A stretch of 44,923 bases of DNA from a virus: the IMG/VR virus record IMGVR_UViG_3300008261_000182, positions 1 through 44,923 of that record; one strand, written 5' to 3'. The notes below the pieces were generated by a model that was not told the origin of the DNA, did not search any database, and saw nothing but the letters and a program-made list of their open reading frames with translations. Position 1 is the first letter of the stretch; each line of letters starts with the position of its first letter. Position numbers and translations under genes: made by a program. Below, piece after piece: positions 1 through 8,700 of this stretch.

Positions 1-242
1 TTTCTTGCGTACTTCATCGCTATAATATTATCTGCAAAGTACTTAGGAAATACCTTTCGAAGACCTTCAGCAGAATAATTTAGATTCTCAGTAACAAATT
101 GGAAGTTACCTGACTCATGCGCAATTTGTGCTAGAAAGTGAGCAAGATGTAAAGGATTTTTAATGTCGTACTTATCGACAACTTGTAGCATGTAAGAAGA
201 TGCCGCTTTTGGTAATTTTGTTGCTAAATTTGATGTGTTCAT
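1..242 (-). CDS. GH19-type endolysin (chitinase-like lysozyme), N-terminal part only
   Basis: The reverse strand encodes about 80 residues from the ATG at 242 and runs off the left edge. The visible part carries the start of the glycoside hydrolase 19 fold, with HFLAQIAHES (a likely catalytic Glu lies in the HES segment) followed by FQFVTENLNYSAEGL and a KYF motif, as in phage GH19 lysozymes that cut peptidoglycan. Its ATG overlaps the TGA of the PAS-membrane gene upstream (ATGA), and two holin-like genes precede that one, so it is the lysin of a lysis cassette. The active site beyond residue 80 cannot be assessed. Confidence 0.88.
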   Translation of the reverse strand, partial: MNTSNLATKLPKAASSYMLQVVDKYDIKNPLHLAHFLAQIAHESGNFQFVTENLNYSAEGLRKVFPKYFADNIIAMKYAR

Positions 243-982
243 TTTTTTTCTTCTTGAGTTGCGTATTTAATTCCCATAATTGTGCCAACAATGGAGAAGG
301 CATTTGTTAATAAAACTGAAAACATGTTTGACCATGTTGAACCAATAATTTGCGTGTCTTTATTTGATAGTATAGCGAATGAATACATCACAGTAGTGAT
401 AAAACCTACACTCATTATCACAAATAAAGCAGACTTTACGATAACCTTAATTAACTCGTTTTGACTTTTCTTAATAGTAGCGTCTAAGTCATTTAATGCT
501 GCATCCTTTTCAATTTCGATTGCTGCCTTTAATTTATTTGAGTTTTCCAACTCTGCTTTTATATTTTGAGATAGTTCCTCAATCTTATTCTTACTTTCAA
601 TAGTTTGGCTGATATCAGTAGCGATCTTCATGATCTTTGTTATTTCACCGACCTCATTAAAGATAGGATTATAAGTCGCTTGTAAATAGATAGGACTTCC
701 GTCTATTTTTCTTCTTTCAAATTCACCTTCAAAAAACTTTCCTTCACGTAGAGTTTCCCAAAACTTTGTATACTCATCTGATTTAGAGTATTCGTAACTA
801 ACAAAAATAGAATGATGTTTCCCAATTAATTTATTGTGTTCATCTTCAGCTAATCCCATAGCTTTTAAAAAAATAACATTCACTCCAAGAATAAAACCAT
901 TCAAGTCAAAGTAAATAATCGCATTGCTACGATTAATCGCCTCCATTCGGCTCAATAGTTCTTCCTTGCTAAGGTTCTTCAT
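239..982 (-). CDS. PAS-domain, coiled-coil, two-membrane-span protein in the lysis cassette (holin-like)
   Basis: 247 residues. Residues of about 15-125 form a PAS domain with its PAC segment. It is of the chemoreceptor subtype (GKHHSIF, a conserved EY..S.EY..FW pattern, GEFERR, YNPIFNEVGEI, then KIATDIS). A charged coiled coil follows (about 130-178), then two hydrophobic spans (about 180-203 and 218-240) separated by a short polar loop, and a lysine-rich end. It sits between a small two-span protein and the endolysin, each joined by 4-nt ATGA overlaps, so it belongs to the lysis operon. By inference it is a holin-like or lysis-timing membrane protein with a cytoplasmic sensor. The ligand (flavin, heme or none) is unknown. 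No kinase or methyl-accepting domain is present. Confidence 0.8.
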   Translation of the reverse strand: MKNLSKEELLSRMEAINRSNAIIYFDLNGFILGVNVIFLKAMGLAEDEHNKLIGKHHSIFVSYEYSKSDEYTKFWETLREGKFFEGEFERRKIDGSPIYLQATYNPIFNEVGEITKIMKIATDISQTIESKNKIEELSQNIKAELENSNKLKAAIEIEKDAALNDLDATIKKSQNELIKVIVKSALFVIMSVGFITTVMYSFAILSNKDTQIIGSTWSNMFSVLLTNAFSIVGTIMGIKYATQEEKK

Positions 983-1215
983 TCTTCACTATTAGGCTTT
1001 TTAAATATCTTTTCAGCTGCGCTAATTCCAAGTGCAGCAGCAGACAAAGCAGCTACCGAGTAAACCAAAGCCTCAGAAGGTTCATTAACTGCATCGTGGT
1101 TAGCATAAAGCGTGTAGCAAAGAGCAATAGCACTAAATACACCTACAAATCTTTTGCTTGACGCCTCTCCGTTTTCGGATAGGAATCCTTTTGACCATTC
1201 AAAAAACTTTTTCAT
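979..1215 (-). CDS. Small two-span membrane protein, probable holin
   Basis: 78 residues with two hydrophobic stretches (about 22-39 and 49-66) and a charged C-terminus (KIFKKPNSEE). Size, topology and position just upstream of the PAS-membrane gene and endolysin fit a class II-type holin. The start overlaps the stop of the 70-residue protein upstream, and its own stop overlaps the next start (ATGA), indicating translational coupling. I do not recognise a named family with certainty. It could also be an accessory lysis protein with the PAS protein acting as holin. Confidence 0.7.
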   Translation of the reverse strand: MKKFFEWSKGFLSENGEASSKRFVGVFSAIALCYTLYANHDAVNEPSEALVYSVAALSAAALGISAAEKIFKKPNSEE

Positions 1216-1424
1216 AACTTCTTAAATATTTTGCGCCAGATATTTTTAACATCATTTAAAAAAAACTCACTTTTTTTAATTTGCTCCCAAAGTTTAATTA
1301 TCAAACCTAGAAAAGTCAAAATTAAAATTAGGAATTTAAGGGTTTCATTAATGTTCATTATCGAAGTAACCGCCCCTATAACGCCTAAACCTAATACCTG
1401 TTCAAATGGTGGAATATTACTCAT
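1212..1424 (-). CDS. Small membrane protein of the lysis cassette (holin or holin partner)
   Basis: 70 residues. There is one strong hydrophobic span (about 28-46, LKFLILILTFLGLIIKLW) and a weaker one near the N-terminus (about 10-24), followed by a basic tail ending FKKL. It overlaps the next gene by 4 nt and is the first of four coupled lysis genes. Two separate small membrane proteins plus the PAS protein make three potential membrane components in one cassette. Which of them forms the lesion cannot be told from sequence. Confidence 0.65.
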   Translation of the reverse strand: MSNIPPFEQVLGLGVIGAVTSIMNINETLKFLILILTFLGLIIKLWEQIKKSEFFLNDVKNIWRKIFKKL

Positions 1425-1832
1425 TTACGTAATTGTTTTTTTTAGGAATAGCTCAATGAATGTTGGGTATGATTCGCTTGACTTAAAGTCAAGATCATCG
1501 ATTGAGAAAGAGAAATCTTTAAAGTCAATCTCTTCATCAAACAGCTCTGCTCTATCGGTACTGTAGTTGATAAATGCCTCACTCTCAAAGAATTCTTTTG
1601 TTTGCTCTGGCTCTGTCTCTCCAAAGTACTTCTTAAATAACTCCTTCTCAGACTCAGTAAGTTGTTCAATTTCTTTTTCAACTTCTTTAGAAAGTTTTGA
1701 AAGATGATACTTAGCCTTGAAATGAATTTCCTGCAAAAGCAGTCCCTTATAGAAAACTTGTCCAGTTGTCCGATCAGACAACCCATTAAGCTCTTGCCTT
1801 AAGAGCACTAGGTCTTTTAATTTGAGTTTCAT
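1425..1832 (-). CDS. Hypothetical acidic protein upstream of the lysis genes
   Basis: 135 residues, strongly charged and predicted mostly helical, with an acidic C-terminal half (EEIDFKDFSFSIDDLDF). The opening MKLKLKDLVLLRQELNGL resembles small phage proteins found next to tail or lysis genes, but I assign no function. It abuts the 70-residue membrane gene with no gap. A TATATTTG box lies 18-25 nt upstream of the ATG, so this gene probably starts the lysis transcript. Confidence 0.6.
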   Translation of the reverse strand: MKLKLKDLVLLRQELNGLSDRTTGQVFYKGLLLQEIHFKAKYHLSKLSKEVEKEIEQLTESEKELFKKYFGETEPEQTKEFFESEAFINYSTDRAELFDEEIDFKDFSFSIDDLDFKSSESYPTFIELFLKKTIT

Positions 1833-1849
1833 AAGAATTAGATTTTTGA

Positions 1850-1857
1850 CAAATATA
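1850..1857 (-). promoter_or_regulatory. Bacteroidota-type -7 box (TATATTTG)
   Basis: On the minus strand TATATTTG matches the Bacteroidota -7 consensus TAnnTTTG and lies 17 nt before the ATG at 1832. The same octamer followed by TCAAAA occurs before the gene at 10114. It probably drives the lysis genes. Confidence 0.6.
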
Positions 1858-1867
1858 CTACTATTTT

Positions 1868-2182
1868 TTATTCTGCACCAACTTCTGGCTCAGGAGTTGG
1901 CTCAGGTGCAGGAGGCACTGGTGGAACATAGTCACCTGTGATAGTTAGGTTCAGCTGACCTGCAACCCAGTCATAGGCATAATCATTTGTCTGCCATGCT
2001 TGATAGTCCTCTCCAGTCATAGTAAGATTCCCTTGAGCAAGTTGCTGTTGAGCATCACTCAATATAGAATAGTAAAATGTTCCTGAGGTACTTAGATTGT
2101 CATTAATGCAATATGCATTTAGAATAGTTCCTTCATCTTGGGTTCCATTTACCCAAATGAAAATTGGCTCAATTGTCTTCAT
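1868..2182 (-). CDS. Hypothetical protein with proline-rich C-terminus
   Basis: 104 residues. The first 80 form a compact mixed domain (FIWVNGTQDEGTILNAYCI early, AGQLNLTITGDYV late); the last 20 are a Pro/Glu linker (PPVPPAPEPTPEPE). The FY.SILSD...QLAQG.LTMTGEDY pattern is like small tail-associated proteins near fibre genes. It follows the GIY-YIG gene by 11 nt. A role in tail-fibre assembly is only a guess from position. Confidence 0.55.
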   Translation of the reverse strand: MKTIEPIFIWVNGTQDEGTILNAYCINDNLSTSGTFYYSILSDAQQQLAQGNLTMTGEDYQAWQTNDYAYDWVAGQLNLTITGDYVPPVPPAPEPTPEPEVGAE

Positions 2183-2193
2183 TGTTATTTTGT

Positions 2194-2784
2194 TTAAGCG
2201 TAAATATAAATAGTTTTATTTTTTCTTGCTCCTGATAAATATCTTGCCATATTCCTATGGTTTAAATCATACAAATCAGTAAGTTCTTTTAAGCAATAAT
2301 AAAAAACTCCTGATTGAGTATCTAGTACTAGTTTAGCCTTATTTGATTTATCTCCCTTCTGAGCTTCAGACATTTTTTTTCTAGATTCTAAAGATGCTTT
2401 TCTTCCGTAGTTTGGATTTTCCTTTCCTTTTTTTTGACTACCAGATCTCAACATCTTCATTCTTTCAATGGTCTCCTTAGAATACTTATGTCCTTTTGAG
2501 CTCACTGCATTCTTATTAAGATTGCAACACTTATCATCATCAAAATGTAAATCTAAATAATGCTGCTCTCTAGAATTCAAATCATCATATAAACATTCTT
2601 CCAATATTTCAAATGAAGGCATACCATACTTGTTGTAAACGCTTTGAATAAATCCACTTTTATTCTTGTTGTTAATCATCAAGTACTTATGGCGATTAAA
2701 TCTATTCTGAATATCAATAGACTGACCTATATAAAAATACCCTGATTCTTCCCAGCTCAATTTATATATGCCTAGCTTTTTCAT
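2194..2784 (-). CDS. GIY-YIG homing endonuclease with NUMOD DNA-binding repeats
   Basis: 196 residues. The N-terminal GIY-YIG nuclease domain is intact: GIYKL at 5-9, YFYIGQS at about 16-22, then the conserved Arg/His segment NRFNRHKYL and the candidate metal-binding Glu region around 60-70. The C-terminal half has NUMOD3-like repeats (HKYSKETIERMK and RKASLESRKKMSEAQKG) and a NUMOD1-like helix-turn-helix (LKELTDLYDLNHRNMARYLSG) that would bind the target. Its ATG overlaps the fibre stop (ATGA). This is a free-standing mobile endonuclease lodged at the 3' end of the tail-fibre gene; lower-GC, lysine-rich coding fits recent acquisition. Confidence 0.88.
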   Translation of the reverse strand: MKKLGIYKLSWEESGYFYIGQSIDIQNRFNRHKYLMINNKNKSGFIQSVYNKYGMPSFEILEECLYDDLNSREQHYLDLHFDDDKCCNLNKNAVSSKGHKYSKETIERMKMLRSGSQKKGKENPNYGRKASLESRKKMSEAQKGDKSNKAKLVLDTQSGVFYYCLKELTDLYDLNHRNMARYLSGARKNKTIYIYA

Positions 2785-5700
2785 TTGTTTCTTAGTTTAT
2801 CTATTTCTTGTTTGAGTTCCTTAATTGCTGCAATTAGTATAGGGGTGAGCTTAGAGTAGTCTACCTCTTGCATTTCTGCTCCATCCTTTTCTCCTGTCAC
2901 AAGATATGGAAGTATCTCCTGTATCTCGTGTGCTATGAATCCATCCTGTACAGTCTTAGAATTTTTGTACTTAAAGTTAACAGGATTTAATTTCATTACT
3001 TTCTCTAGTGGATTATCAATAGCTCTTACTTGCTCTTTCAATCTGTAGTCAGAAGAAGTATTGTATGCAGTATTTGACCCATCAGTTGAGATTGACCCAA
3101 CGAATCCACCATTGTAACTGAATCTTATGATAGACCCTGTTACTCCACTTAATCCTACTACCATTGCTGTAGATGTACTGCTCTTTATAAACTGAGCATT
3201 ACCTACAAGATTTAGTGTATATCCTGCATCCGTTGTGGTTCCAATTAGTACGTTGCCGCTTGTAGGAATAATAGTCATTGCTGTTAGAGCGTAACTAGAT
3301 ATAGAAAAATTGCCACTACTAGCTTGTCTTCCAACACTCCAATAAGGAGTTCCTGCATCTCCAAAAGCTATAGTTGCTGCTGAGCCAAATGCTACTCCTA
3401 CACGTATTGTACTATTAACATTTAATTCAGAGCCTAAATTAGTTGTCGTTCCAATCAGCACGTTTCCGCCTGAGGTGATGCGCATTCGTTCAGCACTTGC
3501 TGATCCATTCCATGTATGAAACTGTAAATTAGCTGCCCCATCCCCTGCGTTTTCGTTTACTGCTAATATTCTAGCATTTCTTGTGCCTGCTCCACTTGCA
3601 CCCGCATCTGTTAAAAATGAAATTTCAGCTGTATTTCCTAAAGTGGAGGATGCAGGGTTATCAATTACAACTTGACCACCTACTCCTCCAGCTGAAGATC
3701 TGGCTACATGGAATATTGCATCTGGACTAGTGGTACCTATACCAACATTACCACCTGAGGTGATGCGCATTCTTATAGAGCCACTAGTTTCAAATGTTTG
3801 GTGATTGTAATTTGAAAATAATAAGGGAGAACTATTCCAAGTTCTAATAACTCCAGTAGTTCCATCATAACCAATTTGTAAAGACCCAACGCTTGTAGTA
3901 GTAGGATTTGATAATCCTGTGCTAGTTATGCCTCCAGCTACATTTAATTGGTCAATTGGGTCATTTGTTCCTATACCAATTCTACCTGTAAAAGTAATTC
4001 TCATCCTCTCAGTACCAGCCATTGGATAAACATCTCCTGCGCTATATACTGTTGGTGATGTGTGGAATGTAATCCCTTCTGAATAGTACATCTTAATCAT
4101 AGAGGTGTACCATCCACTATTAACCACGTTCACTTGATTAGCTACAGAAGCACTTGCACGTACATTGTGTCCAAGTATTCCCATTGCTCCTGATATTGTC
4201 TGACTATAGAAATTGTAATCTGAAATATTTAACCCAACATGACCAAGGGTTAAAGTATTAGCATATACATTACCATTAACATTTAGCTTAAAGCCTGAGT
4301 CCGTTGTCGTTCCAATCAGCACGTTGCCTCCGCTTTGGTTTAAAACTAAAGGTCTAAATGCAACATTTTGTTCTACTGCTTGAATCCTTCCATATCCATC
4401 TGAATGATATCCTAAAATTAATTGTTGATTTGTATTTGATGCCCTTCTTATATTAAATTGCTCGTTTCCAGAGTCTGCGGTTATTGTAATTCTTCCACCT
4501 GTATCTAAAGTACTTGAGAAGGTAGCAGCTCCAGCATATAATCCTGCGTACGCATTTCCATCTGTTAATAAAGTAAAAGATGTTGCATTATCAGAACCAT
4601 ATTGTATCCTCCTATATCCCGCAATACTGCCTAATCCTAATCCATTTGTATCATTACTTCTAATCGTTCCGTTTACGTTTAGTTTTGCTCCGTTGTCCGT
4701 TGTAGTTCCAATTAGCACGTTGCCGCCTGAGGTAATACGCATTCGTTCTGAGCTACCACCTCTAAATATTTGAGCGCCTGAATTTTCAATTGCAAAGTCA
4801 ACGCCTCCTGTTCCAAGTGTATATAAATAAGTCAAGTTGGCTCCGCTTGTTGATAATACAAGTGAGGAACCGCTTCCGTTAATATGTAAACCAGTATACC
4901 CACCGCCAGCAACTTGCGGAGAAGTTGTCCCAATCCCAACGTTGCCTGTGTTTGTCACAACTAATTTATTAGAAAAACCACCGCTTGGAGTTTGAACTTG
5001 AAAATCTCCATTGTTACCACCTAGAAAAACAGAATTTCCAGAGGCATCCAATAGTTGCATAAATACCCCATTACTCCCAGTTCTTTGCACTACTAAATTA
5101 GTAGAACCTGACGCACTAAACCGCCCAGTTCCGTTAACATCTAACTTAAAGCCAGCGTCTGTGGTTGTTCCAATTGCTACATTTCCACTAGGATTAATTA
5201 TGATATCATTCAAAGAAGCATCTCTACCAACTCTAATTCCAACAACACTTGAGTTTGAACCAAAGGTAGCATATCCTCCAGTTAAATTCATTAAAGCACT
5301 ACCGCCTTGTACTTCAGTAGAACTATATATTTTACCGTTTACATCTAATTTAAAACTTGGCGAACTTGTCCCAATCCCAATGTTGCCTCCGCTGGTAATG
5401 CGCATTCGTTCGGTGTCGTTGGTAATAAATCTAAAGTAATGGTTTGTTGTAGTTCCAACAAGTGAGCCGATACCATCATAGCCAAGAAAAGTTCTTACTC
5501 CACCATCAACTTGAGTAATATAACCACCACTAACCTGCAATCGTTGACCAATATCCGTTGTTGTTCCGACAAGTAGGTTGCCGCCGCTGGTTAGGGTCAT
5601 TGATGGAGTTGAAAACCCAATCTGAAATGATATATTTTGAGGTGAACGTAGGGTTAAAATATTACTACTTGAAGAAGCAAATATTCCACTTGCATAATTT

Positions 5701-8700
5701 CCTGACCCATTAAAAAACCAACCTCCATTTTGAGAGGTAAAGTTATCAGTTCCACTTATAAGAATTCCAGCACCACCTTCTTGAACAATACTATTCCCAA
5801 TCGTTGTACTTCCTGTAAACTTAGGCAAGTAGTTAGTTGTCCCTGTTCCAGTTACTGGGTTAGTTAAAGCGTTTTGCTTGTTGTTAAAGGTACTCCAATC
5901 AGTACTAGATAGGAATCCATTCTGAGAACCACTTGCTTGTTGGATTGTAATATTTGGCGTTGTACCTCCGCTAGACGCTAACGGACTTGACGCAGTTACC
6001 GCGGTAACATAAGTTCCTGCCGCTTGGTACTGAGGAATGTTTAATGTAGCACCTATCAATGTAGCCGCTCCACTTGTGCCTGTAGTGGTAAGTGTAATTG
6101 TGTTCTGCTTGCTATTAAATGTACTCCAATCAGCTGCACTTAATACACCTCGGTTACTAGCTGACGCTGTAGGTACGTTTAAGGTAATTACAGGGGTCGT
6201 AGTGCCATTAGCAACTGAAGATGATAGGTCAGTACCACTTGTGCCTAAAGTCAAAGCAGCAACGCTTGTAACGGTTCCAACACTATACGTACGGTCAACG
6301 GATAAATCTTGAGTTGTACCATTAATCGTAATCGTTCTGCTAGTAGGTACCCCACCTAATCCACTCAGGGTATAGGTAGGTACGTTCAACACGTTAGATA
6401 TAAATGTTGATGAGCCGCTGCTTCCTGTAGTAGTCAAGCTTATTGTAGCCTGCTTGTTGTTAAATGTAGTCCAATCAGCACTACTCAAGGCACCTCTATT
6501 AATAGCACTTGCAGTCGGGAGATTAAAGGTATGCGTATCAACTGAACTTACAATATTGAAGTCAGTTCCACTTGTTCCTGTAGTAAGGTATTGAACCTGC
6601 TTAGTAATCCCATTAAGCGCAGTTAATCCTGTAGTAAATGTTGTAATAACCTGACACAGGTGACTATTCTCAGTATGCAAGGTTATTGTTCTGCCTGCAT
6701 TGGTAACATATATTCTAATAGCAAGCCTATCAGTAGCAGCCAATACAGTCTCAGGAACACCTAGTGTTGAAAAGTAAGGATTAATTGTAGTCCCTAAAGA
6801 TATTAGCTCAGGGTTTGTAGAATTGCTAGCAATCAAAGTAAATGTAGTGCCATCATACTTGTACAACTCTACATAGAATGTTGGACTACCTCCACCTGAT
6901 GAAGCAGAAAAATAAAACTCAAGGTTCCAGTTACCTCCAGGAATTAGTAGTAAATCAGGATCATTAGCATCAGTAATAAACTGAGCAATGTATCCATTTG
7001 TATTAATATTAAAGTCAGTACCTGCTCCAAATATTGGAACCTTATTCATCTCATAATAAGTATTCCCAACAAATGTCCCTTGATTTACTGAACCATTTAG
7101 GTAGTAAGATACAGAGGATCCTCCGCCTCCTCCTCCACCAGGGAAGTCTCCTAGAGTACCATCACCTCTAACATACTGCGCTGCTGTACCTGCACCTACA
7201 ACAGTAAGTGTACCAGTACTTGTAACAGGGCTATTCGATACAGTAAAAGCAGGAGGCATACTAAGACCTACTGAAGTAACTGTACCTCCTGTAAGTTGAC
7301 TTAATGTAGCAAACTCATTTGAGTTAACTGCATTGCTACCAATAACTCTTCCATTAAAATTAGCAACAACCCCTGATGGTAAACTAGCAATAGCTCCTGT
7401 TACAGCATTTACTAATCCAGTATTATAACCGACAAGAATGCTTTCTGAGAACTGCTGTACGCCTGTATTGTAAGCATACACAGGATATCTGCCTGTAGGA
7501 TTGTTGCTGTAGTAATCAAGCAAATTTGCGTTTACAGATGAACTAATAAGTCTTTCACCTGTAACAAGAACTCCTCTAAAAAATGATAATGGAGTTACAC
7601 TGTAACCTACACCATCTCTATTGAATGTATTTACGAAACTCCATGTAGCCTCACCGCTTGGGACTAGCTCATTTTGATTGTAAGCTACCTTCAAGCCATA
7701 AAGAGTGTCTGTACCTATCTTAAAGTTAAGTACGTCTCCTGACCTAACTATAGTCTTTAGACCTGTTATAGTTTGATCAGTAGCAATAGTTACATAGTCA
7801 CCAGCTGGCTGTTTATTGTTAAATGTATTCCAGTCTGTAGAAGAAAGGTATCCATCAGTTGATGCGCTAGATTGTGTTATTCCAATAGTTCCAGATCCAG
7901 TAATAATACCTCCTGTAATTGGCCCATTCGTTGAAATACTTGTAACTGTACCTACACTCCAAGTCCTGTCAGCACTCAGGTCATAAGTTACTCCATTAAT
8001 TGTTAACTGTCTAGTTCTGTATGCGTATCTAGTATCTCCCCAAGTAGTATCAAATGAGATGTTTACATCTGAAGACAAGTTGCCCCCACCAGTAAGTCCA
8101 GTACCAGCATTAATTGATCTAGTAGTTGGTACATATTGGCTAGTATCAACAGACCCATCAGCTTTCAAAAACTGAGAAGATGTGCCTCCAGCCTTAATAA
8201 ATGAGTTAGCTGTAATGTTATTTGAACCAAGGTTGACGTTAGCGTTTGCTCCAGTGTAAGGGACAAACTTATTGTCAGACTCAGTCTTTGTGTAAGCATC
8301 AGTAATACCATATCCACTTAGTGTAGTAGGAGTACCAGTGATCTTTGACCAGTTAATTGAAGAAATTGAATCGCTTGAAATAAGTCCAAACAATAGATTT
8401 CCAGATGATCTTAAAAGAACATGACCGTCAGTACTTGCCTGTATATCAGCAGGATCTCCAGTACTGTTAGCAGCACGTCCTATTACAGACGTTCCTACGC
8501 TGTTTCTAAGCTTCGAATCTGTTACAGAGTTATCTGATATGGTCGTAGAAATGGACGTCTTACCGCTGCCCGTAACGTCTCCAGAGAGCGTTATAGTTTG
8601 GTTCTCCAAAAGAAATGGAGGAACGCCAGTAATTTTTGAAAATGCAAGGCTATTAATCCATGTTGGATTATCATAAGCCTGAGAAAGTCTAGGGTAAAAA

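Noticed and set aside
5011-6312. Long plus-strand open frames opposite the fibre gene
   Set aside because: They are antisense to repeat-rich fibre coding sequence and mirror its Thr/Gly/Val repeats.
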